From RGIG5612 sp045599965 (GTDB taxonomy: Bacteria; Bacillota; Clostridia; Lachnospirales; Lachnospiraceae): 15,611 bases of DNA. The translations under genes were made by a program, and so were the position numbers. The stretch lies in the NCBI GenBank assembly GCA_045599965.1, contig JAZRXA010000024.1:1-15611 (forward strand). Direction: 5' to 3'. The notes under the pieces are model-generated. The model was not told the DNA's origin. It saw nothing but the letters and a program-made list of their open reading frames with translations, and made no database searches. Every line of letters starts with the position of its first letter. Within the stretch, counting starts at the first letter, position 1. This document shows, piece after piece, positions 6,129 to 14,652 of the stretch.

Positions 6129-9100
6129 TTATTTATATTCAGCCTCTTCCGCGGCCATCAATTCTTCTTGCGTTTCCTTAACATTTACATATTTGATTGG
6201 CTCTGGGACTTCTGCCACAAACGAGCCGCCAATGCCAAAGAATTTTTCGAAGAAATCTTTTAGCTTGTCGATTATTCTTTGTTTCTTAGCTGCTCTATTG
6301 CCACCACCGAAATGAGAAATTGGTGGCATGAGTTTATCAATGTTGGTACCCGTTGTTTTTATTTCACCATCGCGGAATGCATTCTCTATAAACTTACGTG
6401 TTGCTGCTTCTGCAAGTTGTTCTTCAGTAATAATTTTTACTAATTCTTCTTCGCGTTTTTTAGATACATAGTCGTGCCATTCTGTCATAACATCATCAAC
6501 ATCATTTATGCCTGCAATAAATGTTTCAATAAGAGCCTTCTTGCTACGAAGTTCAGGACTTGCGTCAATTGCCTTTTTAATTGAAACAATAACTTCTTTG
6601 TCTTCGCAATGGCTATCATGATATTTTTTAACTAACATCAAAATATAATCTATATTGATTTCTATTTGCTTGATAAGTTCTATTTCAAAAACAATATCAT
6701 CAATGATATCTGTGCTTTCACCTTTTTTACGTTTTTGCATCCACTCATCACGCAAATCCTGATATCTTCCAAGGTAGTCTTGTAGGTCGCGCTCTGAAAT
6801 CAACTCATTGCCTTCGAATTCATCAAATGAAACTAAAAGGTTTCTCATACGAAGAATTGCTCCAAAGAGTGAAATAAATTCTTTTTGATTTTTTTCGCCG
6901 ACAATTTGAGGTTCTTCTAGTGGAAACTTTGTCGCCAAATCATTCATCATATCCACATAACCTGGATAATTTGTGCCATCAAAACCTACATAGCCATTAT
7001 AATAATCCTTAAAACCTCTCATAAGAACAATTCCACCGGCGTTCTTATCTCCAAAAAGTGAAATGGCTGTGTCAACTCTCTTTTGAAGATTTCTAAAGCA
7101 AACGATATTACCAAATGTTTTTATCGAATTAAGAATACGGTTTGTTCTTGAAAATGCCTGAATAAGTCCATGCATCTTAAGATTTTTATCTACCCACAAT
7201 GTATTAAGCGTTGTTGCATCAAATCCAGTTAAGAACATATTTACAACAATGAGTAAATCCAATTCTTTATTCTTCATACGAAGAGAAACATCTTTATAAT
7301 AATTTTGGAATTTATCACCATCTGTTGAATAGTTCGTGTGGAACATCTCGTTGTAGTCTTTAATTGCCTCTTCCAAAAAATCTCTCGATGGTTGGTCGAG
7401 TGCAGATGTATCTTCTGAATTTTCCTCACCTAAAAGTCCGCTTGTATCTTCATCATACTCCGTTTCATTTGCACTATAGCTATAAATGGTTGCTATCTTA
7501 AGTTTCTTAGTTGGATCTGCTTCCATCTGCTTCTTAAATTCTTGATAATACAATTTAGCCATCGGAACAGAAGCAACTGCAAAAATAGAGTTAAATCCAC
7601 TTATGCGCTGTTTTTGTTTAATTTCTTCTACAGCACCATTTTTACCTGAAGCAACATCAGAAATATTTTTAAGCTGATTATAATAATATGTTTTTTCTCC
7701 ACGATAAGTTTTTCTATCAAAGTTTTTAAGAATATATTCTGTGATTTTTCTAATACGCTCTGGGGCCATCATCGCTTTTTCACGCGCAATATCCCATACT
7801 TGTTCATCATCAATGTCTTCGTTCTTATCCATGGTCTTTATATAATCAACTCTAAATGGAAGAACGTTTTTATCATTAATCGCATCAACAATTGTATATG
7901 TATGTAATTGATCACCGAACGTCTGCTCTGTTGTGAAAAATTGTGGTTTACGAATACTTCCCGTATTCGTTGGAAAGATTGGCGTTCCTGTAAATCCAAA
8001 TAAATGATATTTTTTGAAACTCTTTACAATAGCCGCATGCATGTCGCCAAACTGGCTTCTATGGCATTCATCGAAAATAATTACAACATGTTTGTTATAT
8101 ACTTCATGTTCTTTGTTTTTCTTTATGAAAGTTGCAAGTTTTTGAATTGTTGTAATTATAATATGAGCATTATCATCTTCTAATTGTTTTTTAAGTACAG
8201 CCGTTGATGTGTTACTATTAGCAGCACCTTTTTCAAAACGGTCATACTCCTTCATAGTTTGATAGTCTAAATCTTTACGATCAACTACAAACATTACTTT
8301 ATCTATATAAGGCAATAAAGAAGCCTGTCTAGCAGTCTTGAATGATGTAAGAGTTTTACCCGAACCAGTCGTGTGCCAGATATATCCTCCACCCGCAACA
8401 TCTCCATATTTTTTATAATTGTTTGCTATTTCAATACGATTTAAGATACGCTCTGTAGCCGTAATTTGATATGGTCTCATTACCATAAGCATATTTTCAG
8501 AAGTAAATATACAGTATTTTGTAAGAATATTAAGAATTGTATGTTTTGCAAAGAAAGTTCTCGTAAAGTCAATTAAGTCTGGAATAACTTTATTATTTGC
8601 ATCTGCCCAAAACGAAGTAAATTCAAAGCTATTGCTTGTTTTTCCTTTCTTTGCTGCAGTAGCGGTTGCATCTTTAATTGCATTATCACGCGTGCTATTA
8701 GAATAATATTTTGTATGTGTACCATTTGAGATAACAAAAATTTGAACATATTCAAACAGTCCACATCCAGCCCAAAACGAATCTCTCTGATAACGATTTA
8801 TTTGGTTAAATGCTTCGCGAATAGCAACGCCTCTTCGTTTTAGTTCAATATGTACTAAAGGAAAACCATTTACGAGTATTGTTACATCGTATCTATTATC
8901 ATGCTTTGCGCCTTGATCTATTCCAATAACATACTGGTTGATAACCTGCAAAAAGTTATTATGAATATTTTTCTTATCAATAAGTGTAATATTCTTTGAA
9001 CTTCCATCATCACGCTTTAATACTTGAACATTATCTTCTTGAATTTTACGAGTCTTTTCAACTATATGTTCGTTTTGATTTGCAATAGATTCGTTAAAAA

Positions 9101-9347
9101 ATCTATCCCATTCAGAATCAGAAAAATTATATGAGTTAAGCTTTTCAAGTTGTGTTCTAAGATTAGCAATTAAATCCTTTTCAGCATGTATATTAAGATA
9201 TTCGTATCCTTGTTCGCTAAGCATACGAATAAACTCTTTTTCTAGTTCAGCCTCTGATTGATAACTACTAGAACGAGCTTTAACTGGCTCATACTCTGTA
9301 ACAACCGTATTTTCATTTGTTGCTGCTACTATGTTGAAATATGACAT
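6129..9347 (-). CDS. hsdR: Type I restriction enzyme, R (motor/nuclease) subunit
   Basis: HsdR cuts DNA after ATP-driven translocation as part of the R2M2S1 complex. At 1072 residues it has the usual length of EcoR124-type HsdR. The N-terminal nuclease domain shows D154 in NRYDVTIL and E168-L-K170 in HIELKRRG, the PD-(D/E)XK triad. The motor domain follows: Walker A TTGSGKT (about 326-332), DECH box IFDECHRS (424-431), GFTGTP (451-456), and the second RecA fold with VNMFLTGFD and QAFSRTNRI. The C-terminal helical region that contacts the methylase ends near 1072. A GAGGAG site lies 7 nt or so before the ATG. It is the last gene of the DUF262-hsdM-hsdS-DUF4160-hsdR series; no clear terminator follows in the 143 bp before the lipoprotein gene. 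All key motifs are intact, so it should be active. Confidence 0.97.
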   Translation of the reverse strand: MSYFNIVAATNENTVVTEYEPVKARSSSYQSEAELEKEFIRMLSEQGYEYLNIHAEKDLIANLRTQLEKLNSYNFSDSEWDRFFNESIANQNEHIVEKTRKIQEDNVQVLKRDDGSSKNITLIDKKNIHNNFLQVINQYVIGIDQGAKHDNRYDVTILVNGFPLVHIELKRRGVAIREAFNQINRYQRDSFWAGCGLFEYVQIFVISNGTHTKYYSNSTRDNAIKDATATAAKKGKTSNSFEFTSFWADANNKVIPDLIDFTRTFFAKHTILNILTKYCIFTSENMLMVMRPYQITATERILNRIEIANNYKKYGDVAGGGYIWHTTGSGKTLTSFKTARQASLLPYIDKVMFVVDRKDLDYQTMKEYDRFEKGAANSNTSTAVLKKQLEDDNAHIIITTIQKLATFIKKNKEHEVYNKHVVIIFDECHRSQFGDMHAAIVKSFKKYHLFGFTGTPIFPTNTGSIRKPQFFTTEQTFGDQLHTYTIVDAINDKNVLPFRVDYIKTMDKNEDIDDEQVWDIAREKAMMAPERIRKITEYILKNFDRKTYRGEKTYYYNQLKNISDVASGKNGAVEEIKQKQRISGFNSIFAVASVPMAKLYYQEFKKQMEADPTKKLKIATIYSYSANETEYDEDTSGLLGEENSEDTSALDQPSRDFLEEAIKDYNEMFHTNYSTDGDKFQNYYKDVSLRMKNKELDLLIVVNMFLTGFDATTLNTLWVDKNLKMHGLIQAFSRTNRILNSIKTFGNIVCFRNLQKRVDTAISLFGDKNAGGIVLMRGFKDYYNGYVGFDGTNYPGYVDMMNDLATKFPLEEPQIVGEKNQKEFISLFGAILRMRNLLVSFDEFEGNELISERDLQDYLGRYQDLRDEWMQKRKKGESTDIIDDIVFEIELIKQIEINIDYILMLVKKYHDSHCEDKEVIVSIKKAIDASPELRSKKALIETFIAGINDVDDVMTEWHDYVSKKREEELVKIITEEQLAEAATRKFIENAFRDGEIKTTGTNIDKLMPPISHFGGGNRAAKKQRIIDKLKDFFEKFFGIGGSFVAEVPEPIKYVNVKETQEELMAAEEAEYK

Positions 9348-9377
9348 AATTATTTCTCCTCAAAAGCATCAATATTT

Positions 9378-9731
9378 TTATTCATTAATTTTTGATACTG
9401 TCATTGATGATATTGCATTAATTGATAGTTCATTCCATTTTGTTAATAAATCTTCTTTATGTCTAAAAACCCATTCTTTTGCAATTGAAATTTGCTTAGA
9501 CGGAAGATTCCCTGCAAGTACTTCACATGTATTAATTGCAATAGAAATATTATATTCCCCATACTGTGCATGTAAGTGCGGAATAGAATGATTAGTTTCA
9601 TTTGAACGAATATAAAATACGATACCTTTTTTATTTCCTACCCTTCCACGTATTTCAACTAATTCAAAAACATCCTCAATAAACTTAACTATTTCCACAG
9701 GATATTCACTTTTTACTATTATCCATTCCAT
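9378..9731 (-). CDS. DUF4160-family small protein inside the R-M operon
   Basis: A 117-residue protein resembling the DUF4160 family: a short beta-rich start, the family mark PHLHAQYGEYNISIAI (51-66), GNLPSKQISIAKEWV, and a helical end HKEDLLTKWNELS. The biochemical function is not established. Family members often stand next to a DUF2442 gene in pairs annotated as toxin-antitoxin-like, but no DUF2442 partner is visible here. It starts 2 bp after the hsdS stop codon and ends 30 bp before hsdR, so it is translated from the restriction operon and may be co-regulated with it. A role as a regulator or guard of the enzyme is a guess. An additional N-terminal segment of about 35 residues precedes the conserved core. 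Confidence 0.65.
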   Translation of the reverse strand: MEWIIVKSEYPVEIVKFIEDVFELVEIRGRVGNKKGIVFYIRSNETNHSIPHLHAQYGEYNISIAINTCEVLAGNLPSKQISIAKEWVFRHKEDLLTKWNELSINAISSMTVSKINE

Positions 9732-9733
9732 TT

Positions 9734-10918
9734 TTATTCCTGTTTTTCAAAACATAATAATCTATCTCTATAATATTCATATTGCTTTTGTCTTGCTTCT
9801 ATTTCAGCTGGAATGCCCGCTATAATATCCGAGCAAAGAGTTGAAAATTTATCCAATATTTTAACAATACTATCCTGAACAACAATTGAGGGAATTGGTA
9901 TAGGTGCCTTTCGAATTGCATCTACTGTAATATTTAGATGCGAACCCGCTTTAACTGATTTTAATAAAAATTTTTGTCCTTCTTTTGATTCCAAATAATA
10001 CATTATATATTTTCCATTAATATTTTGATTAAGTTTACAAATGCCAACAGCTCCTCCTATAAAAGCCTTTTGTTCTAACTCATATAAACCAACATTGCCT
10101 ACTTTACCTGATAGCGATATGAGTATTGATGGTTTGTCTAATGTTATCTTTGGAAATTTTTTTGCAATTTGTATAGGAATATAAAAATCTGTATTCATAT
10201 TTATAGAACACCCTGTAAAATCCTTATTTTGAATAAAAGGGTAAACTTCTGATGTTTTTTCCTTTATTAACGCTGGCTTTATAGTTGCAGAATAGTCAAA
10301 CCCCGTTTGTTTTGTTATTATTTCGCATAAATCATTTAACTGTATGTATTGTACTTTATCCGTAAACTCAAATAAGTTATCTCGATAATATTCATACTGT
10401 TTTTTGCGAGCTGTAAGCTCTGCTGTAAGCTCTGCTGTAAGGAACGTGAACTTGTCCAGAATCTGGACGATTTCACGTTGCACCTCCAGAGGAGGTACAG
10501 GAACTTGCAAAGCTGCAACTGTGTTCTTTGCCAGTGCAGGAATGCCTGCACCATATTGACACTCTTGTAGTTTATATTCTTTTGATTTCACAAAATGATA
10601 TAAAAATCTATTTAATATTTCTTCTAATGGTTTTAGCGTATAGCAATGTGCACCAGCCCAAAATTTTTTCATCACGAAATTAACATATCCTGCCGATGCT
10701 CCTCCCTGAGAAATTGTAATAGTATTTTCATCACAATTATATTGTTCAATATATCCCGATGGATTAATTCCACCATTAATAACGGGATACGTTCCTTCAT
10801 CATTCATGTTAGACTTATTAAATTGTGTACCTTTTGAAATAATACAAATATCACTAAGATTTTTATATTCCACCCCATCTGGGCACAGTTCTTGAATTAA
10901 TTCTTCTAACCTACTCAT
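9734..10918 (-). CDS. hsdS: Type I restriction-modification, S (specificity) subunit
   Basis: HsdS chooses the bipartite DNA target through two target-recognition domains (TRDs) held apart by helical spacers. In this 394-residue protein, TRD1 spans about 1-145, ending with the usual IPALAKNTVAALQVPVPPLE block. The central spacer is VQREIVQILDKFTFLTAELT with ARKKQYEYYRDNLFEF. TRD2 spans about 190-345, and the C-terminal spacer echoes the central one (VQDSIVKILDKF, ARQKQYEYYRDRLL). The central spacer holds two exact TAEL repeats plus a partial third, as in EcoR124I/II, where two or three copies set a 6- or 7-bp gap in the target. Its ATG overlaps the hsdM stop codon as ATGA, so the two are translationally coupled. 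Base composition rises in G+C around 10440-10556, a sign of mosaic ancestry. The target sequence cannot be read from the protein. Confidence 0.96.
   Translation of the reverse strand: MSRLEELIQELCPDGVEYKNLSDICIISKGTQFNKSNMNDEGTYPVINGGINPSGYIEQYNCDENTITISQGGASAGYVNFVMKKFWAGAHCYTLKPLEEILNRFLYHFVKSKEYKLQECQYGAGIPALAKNTVAALQVPVPPLEVQREIVQILDKFTFLTAELTAELTARKKQYEYYRDNLFEFTDKVQYIQLNDLCEIITKQTGFDYSATIKPALIKEKTSEVYPFIQNKDFTGCSINMNTDFYIPIQIAKKFPKITLDKPSILISLSGKVGNVGLYELEQKAFIGGAVGICKLNQNINGKYIMYYLESKEGQKFLLKSVKAGSHLNITVDAIRKAPIPIPSIVVQDSIVKILDKFSTLCSDIIAGIPAEIEARQKQYEYYRDRLLCFEKQE
10406..10441 (-). repeat. 12-bp TAEL repeat in the hsdS spacer
   Basis: Read on the minus strand, CTTACAGCAGAG occurs twice exactly (10418-10441) and is followed by the related CTTACAGCTCGC (10406-10417). 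It encodes LTAE-LTAE-LTAR. Each unit is 12 bp, so gain or loss keeps the frame and adds or removes four residues of the helix separating the two recognition domains. Confidence 0.92.
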
Positions 10919-12486
10919 GCATCCACCTCAATTTCTGCAATTATTTCGTCAATTGCTTTTCTTAAGGTTTCTTCACGAGCTACTATTTCTTTTATTTCCG
11001 CATTGAGTTTTACAATATCAATTTTTTCTCTTGTATCTTCTGCTTCTACATATGTGCTAACCGAAAGATTGTAATCGTTTTCTTCTGATACTTCTTCGTA
11101 TGTTGCAAGATGTGAGAAATGTTCTATTTCACTTCTATTTGCAAAACAATCAACAATCTTATCCATGTTCTCCGCAGTAAGCTTATTGTTGTTTGTAACT
11201 TTTATACATTCGTTAGTGGCATCTATAAATAAAGTCTTGCTGTCTGCTTTACCTTTCTTAAGCACCATAATGCAGGTTGCAATTGATGTACCAAAGAAAA
11301 GATTTGAAGGTAACTGAATTACACAATCAACATAGTTATTATCAATTAAATATTTTCTTATTTTTTGTTCTGCTCCTCCTCTATACATGATTCCAGGGAA
11401 GCAAACTATTGCTGCTGTTCCGTTTGAAGCAAGCCATGAAAGGCTGTGCATGATAAATGCCATATCTGCTTTACTCTTCGGTGCAAGAACACCTGCTGGA
11501 GCAAAACGAGGATCATTAATAAGTAATGGATTATCATCGCCAGCCCACTTAATTGAATATGGTGGATTTGAAACGATAAGTTCAAATGGTTCATCATCCC
11601 AGTGTGCTGGAGAAATTAATGTGTCCTCGCAAGCAATATCAAACTTATCAAATCCAATATCATGTAAGAACATATTTATACGACAAAGGTTATATGTTGT
11701 GATATTGATTTCCTGACCAAAGAAACCATTACGAACTTTATCTTTACCAAGAATTTTTTCTGCTTTAAGAAGCAACGAGCCTGAACCACATGCAGGATCA
11801 TATACTTTATTTATTTCTGTTTTTCCAACAGTACCGAGTCTTGTAAGAAGTTCTGAGACATCTGCAGGTGTAAAGAATTCTCCACCTGATTTTCCTGCAT
11901 TCGAAGCATACATTGTCATCAAATATTCGTATGCATCTCCAAATGCATCTATATCATGGTTCTTAACATCGCCAAGATTCATTTGTGCTACACCATCAAG
12001 GAGCTTGCAAAGTTTTTCATTTCTCTTAGCAACCGTCGAACCAAGTTTATTACTATTTACATCAAAGTCATCAAAAAGACCTTCAAAGTCTGCTTCAGAT
12101 TCACTGCCTTGCGCAGATTCTTCTATATGTCTAAATACTCTTTCGAGAGTTTCATTTAGGTTTTCATCATCCTTGGCGTTTATTCTTACGTTGCAAAACA
12201 GTTCTGATGGCAAAATGAAAAATCCTTTTTCTTCAACAAGGCTTTGTCTTGCTTCTTCTGCTTCCGCATCGCTCATTTTTGCATAATCAAAATTTGCGTT
12301 GCCTGCTTCTATTTCACCTTCATTGATATAGTTAGCAATGTTTTCTGAAATATATCTATAGAACATAGTTCCAAGAACATAATTCTTGAAATCCCATCCA
12401 TCTACAGCTCCGCGAAGCTCATCGGCAATCGCCCATATTGCTCTATGAAGTTCATCTCGCTCTTGTTCTTTTTTGTTATCTGGCAT
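10915..12486 (-). CDS. hsdM: Type I restriction-modification, M (methylase) subunit
   Basis: HsdM transfers a methyl group from S-adenosylmethionine to adenine N6 in the target chosen by HsdS, protecting host DNA. At 523 residues it is close to EcoR124 HsdM. The N-terminal helical domain has IWAIADELRGAVDGWDFKNY and VLGTMFYRYISENI. GGEFFTPADV (201-210) precedes the cofactor motif DPACGSGSLL (230-239), and the catalytic NPPY is at 307-310. The C-terminal helices (about 485-523) would pair with HsdS. The start ATG follows TAGGAAGGT by 7 nt. The gene lies 46 bp after the DUF262 gene and overlaps hsdS by 4 bp. All catalytic motifs are intact, so modification should be functional. Confidence 0.97.
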   Translation of the reverse strand: MPDNKKEQERDELHRAIWAIADELRGAVDGWDFKNYVLGTMFYRYISENIANYINEGEIEAGNANFDYAKMSDAEAEEARQSLVEEKGFFILPSELFCNVRINAKDDENLNETLERVFRHIEESAQGSESEADFEGLFDDFDVNSNKLGSTVAKRNEKLCKLLDGVAQMNLGDVKNHDIDAFGDAYEYLMTMYASNAGKSGGEFFTPADVSELLTRLGTVGKTEINKVYDPACGSGSLLLKAEKILGKDKVRNGFFGQEINITTYNLCRINMFLHDIGFDKFDIACEDTLISPAHWDDEPFELIVSNPPYSIKWAGDDNPLLINDPRFAPAGVLAPKSKADMAFIMHSLSWLASNGTAAIVCFPGIMYRGGAEQKIRKYLIDNNYVDCVIQLPSNLFFGTSIATCIMVLKKGKADSKTLFIDATNECIKVTNNNKLTAENMDKIVDCFANRSEIEHFSHLATYEEVSEENDYNLSVSTYVEAEDTREKIDIVKLNAEIKEIVAREETLRKAIDEIIAEIEVDA

Positions 12487-12532
12487 GTTTAACCTTCCTA
12501 ATGTGTTGATATATTAAATTGTTTATTTTTTA

Positions 12533-14329
12533 TCACAAAGAATAATAATATTTCTTTATTTTCTTTGCCATTAATATTCTTCGCTGCTTTAAGAATTCAT
12601 CATAATCATCAACTGTCATTCTTTCAAAATTTTCAGGAATGCAATTGGCTTCCATATTTGTTTTCAACAATTCTTTATCTAAAATTGAACCAATTGTTGC
12701 ATTACCGCTTTCACACTGATTATTGATTTCTGACATATAATCTTTAGGCGATTTATTTGTAATTTGCAAATTGGTTTCAGTTTGAATTAATGCAAAATTT
12801 GCAATTTGATTGTACGTTCCCTTTTTGTCTTTCCCATTCTTCTTTAAATAATCTTTCGGGAAAAGATGATGAACGTCTCCTCTTCCCTCGACCAACGTTC
12901 TAACTTTCATATCTTTTGATAAAAATGCGCTATCATTTAACGCTATTTGAGCTATTAAATATGTTTTCCAATAAGGTGAACTTACAACTGGAGTATTGAA
13001 ATCTTCAACTAAAATACCATCCCAAAAATTTTCACCTAGTCTTCTGTCTAATTCATCATTAATATATTGTACTAAATCCTCTGCTTCATCCAATCTTCTT
13101 ATGTCTCTATCAAATTGTGATTCTGGAGAAGATGAATATCTTTGAGTAATAATTGACATAACTACCCATCTCTTAACCAATTTTTCTATTATATCAGGAT
13201 TGACATTTTTTTCTCTTAAAAGTAAAAACAATATATATCCAAAATTCAAAACATTTTGTGATCTAATCAATGTTTCATCAATTATTCCTGCAGATTTTAA
13301 TATCATTACATATCTTTGATAATTTGTTTTACTAACAAACGCTTTAACACCTTCGTATAATTTTGCAAAACTGTCTTCGACAATATCTTCTCTATATTCT
13401 CTTGTTTTAAAATCACGTCCAGAAAGTAAACTTACAAGATCTTGCAATTTACCTCTCATAAACTTATATGTAAATGCAACCCTCAAGATATCAACATAGC
13501 TTGGTAAATACAAATCCTCATTTTCATCTTTTATCCAAGTTATTTTATTAAATATTTCTTTTTTACTAAAATCAGTATCATTATTTTTTATATTTTCAAA
13601 GTCTGCTGGAGTTTTTGCAAAATGGCAAAAATAATCAATTGTTTTTCTTATATCGTTTCCTTCATATTCTTCATTAACGCTTATTTTACTCATCGCAAAA
13701 TCAGCCTGAGATAAAACTACTCCAGCTGAATTAATACGCACAAATATCTCCGTTACTGTTTCTATATCAAGTGTTGATGATAAATCAATTTTTCCAATCG
13801 ATACATTTTTTATTGATTGCAATTTATTGATTCTCTCATTTACGACATTAGGATCAATGTTAAATTTCTCAGAATATTTATTGATAAACTCGAAAACTTT
13901 AACATTTCCAGTCTTCATAAATTCAGAAATATCTGAAATCCATTCTTCCTGCTTTTCTATGGCCGGATTACAGGTTTGAAATTCTTCAGTGATTATGTTA
14001 AAAGCAATTTTTATTGGTTTCTTTTCATAATTGTTGTTTAAAACTTCTTTTCCAAGAAGTGCAGCTGTTAAAGCTGTAATTCTTTGCTGACCATCAATAA
14101 GGATTTCTTTTCCTGACGATGTTGTTCCATCCTTCAATTTCACATCAGGACTTTTCCATGTAATTATATATCCCACTGGATATTCTCTATATAAAGAATC
14201 AATCAAATCCCTGACTTTTGTTGAATCCCAAACAAAAGGTCTTTGTATTTCTGGAATTGCAATTGCTCCTTGGCTTACATATGCCAACAATGCATCTACT
14301 GTAACATTATTTACCTGAAAATTTGCCAT
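12533..14329 (-). CDS. DUF262 / GmrSD-like protein, putative type IV restriction enzyme
   Basis: A 598-residue protein with the two-part plan of GmrSD-type enzymes, whose characterised members cleave glucosylated hydroxymethylcytosine phage DNA. The N-terminal DUF262 domain (ParB/sulfiredoxin-like, nucleotide-binding) shows IPEIQRPFVWD (25-35), YPVGYIITW and LIDGQQRITAL (77-87), then FVRINSAGVVLSQADFAMSK. The C-terminal part carries an HNH-like signature: EGRGDVHHLFPKDYL (HH at about 487-488), with asparagines in NQIANFALIQTETN (about 507-520). Both parts are in one chain here. It is the first gene of the restriction series, 46 bp ahead of hsdM, behind an AT-rich promoter with an inverted repeat. 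A GGAG lies just upstream of the ATG. It probably adds a second barrier against modified phage DNA that the type I enzyme cannot cut; that role and its substrate are inferred. Confidence 0.85.
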   Translation of the reverse strand: MANFQVNNVTVDALLAYVSQGAIAIPEIQRPFVWDSTKVRDLIDSLYREYPVGYIITWKSPDVKLKDGTTSSGKEILIDGQQRITALTAALLGKEVLNNNYEKKPIKIAFNIITEEFQTCNPAIEKQEEWISDISEFMKTGNVKVFEFINKYSEKFNIDPNVVNERINKLQSIKNVSIGKIDLSSTLDIETVTEIFVRINSAGVVLSQADFAMSKISVNEEYEGNDIRKTIDYFCHFAKTPADFENIKNNDTDFSKKEIFNKITWIKDENEDLYLPSYVDILRVAFTYKFMRGKLQDLVSLLSGRDFKTREYREDIVEDSFAKLYEGVKAFVSKTNYQRYVMILKSAGIIDETLIRSQNVLNFGYILFLLLREKNVNPDIIEKLVKRWVVMSIITQRYSSSPESQFDRDIRRLDEAEDLVQYINDELDRRLGENFWDGILVEDFNTPVVSSPYWKTYLIAQIALNDSAFLSKDMKVRTLVEGRGDVHHLFPKDYLKKNGKDKKGTYNQIANFALIQTETNLQITNKSPKDYMSEINNQCESGNATIGSILDKELLKTNMEANCIPENFERMTVDDYDEFLKQRRILMAKKIKKYYYSL

Positions 14330-14388
14330 CTCATTATCTCCTAATATCTGCTAGGTTTGTTTTGATATTTTTAATTAAATTCACATAA

Positions 14389-14418
14389 ATTATATCATTT
14401 TATTATGGGTTAATAAAA
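14389..14418 (-). promoter_or_regulatory. Candidate promoter and operator of the restriction operon
   Basis: On the minus strand TATAAT occupies 14389-14394, about 60 bp upstream of the DUF262 ATG. The region where the -35 hexamer should lie is a perfect inverted repeat, TTTTATTA-TGGGT-TAATAAAA (14398-14418), covering the promoter spacer and -35 site. The -35 match itself is poor (TTTATT at 17 bp). A repressor binding here would silence the operon; no regulator gene is present in the window, so this is inference from position. Confidence 0.5.
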
Positions 14419-14430
14419 CCAAAACTTCCT

Positions 14431-14447
14431 AAAATCATCGTGATTTT
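14431..14447. other. Small perfect hairpin, upstream intergenic
   Basis: AAAATCA-TCG-TGATTTT is a perfect 7-bp stem with a 3-nt loop. It lies upstream of the restriction promoter, in sequence with no coding potential. On the plus strand a further CCAC/GTGG stem and a T-run follow (14459-14480). No function can be assigned. Confidence 0.4.
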
Positions 14448-14501
14448 CTGCTATTTGCCACTGGTTTGGTGGTAATTTTTATCATTCTTTTTAAATCAAA
14501 A

Positions 14502-14520
14502 ACCGCTTCCGCGGTCTTTT
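14502..14520. terminator. Bidirectional terminator-like hairpin
   Basis: ACCGC-TTCC-GCGGT is followed by CTTTT on the plus strand and, read on the minus strand, by a T-run TTTTTGATTT. It separates the restriction operon promoter from the micropeptide modules and would stop minus-strand transcripts coming from the module array. Confidence 0.65.
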
Positions 14521-14569
14521 GCGGAGCATGATTTAAGCAAACACTAGCAAAAGTGAAGACAAAACCCCC

Positions 14570-14614
14570 TGAAATCACAAAATGTTCAGAAACTGGACTT
14601 TTCTTCCGATTTCA
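14570..14614. repeat. Conserved hairpin element, copy 1
   Basis: TGAAATC (14570-14576) and GATTTCA (14608-14614) form a 7-bp stem around a loop with TTCAGAA, TGG, CTTTTCTTCC. The element recurs before the third module (15450-15493) with a different but still complementary stem and a similar loop. GAAGACAA and ACCCC precede both copies. It is absent between modules 1 and 2. Confidence 0.65.
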
Positions 14615-14623
14615 ATGTAAGCA

Positions 14624-14652
14624 TTGAATTTGTTCAATGGCTGGTGTATTAT
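14624..14652 (+). promoter_or_regulatory. Module 1 toxin-strand promoter
   Basis: TTGAAT (14624-14629) and TATTAT (14647-14652) lie 17 bp apart; an overlapping TATAAT is at 14650-14655. The same hexamers and spacing recur in module 2 (15020-15048), with GCTGGTGTATTATAATAG identical in both. Predicted start is near 14659. Confidence 0.75.

Noticed and set aside
9378..9731. Anti-restriction (ArdA-type) protein
   Set aside because: The PHLHAQYGEY signature and length fit DUF4160; no ArdA-like acidic DNA-mimic composition is present.
10336..10554. Minus-strand frame of 72 codons inside hsdS
   Set aside because: It lies out of frame within a well-recognised hsdS spacer region; the TAEL repeats keep the alternative frame open.
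9734..10918. Invertible hsdS (phase-variable shufflon)
   Set aside because: There is no second hsdS gene, no inverted TRD copy and no recombinase gene in the window. Only the tandem TAEL repeats allow variation.
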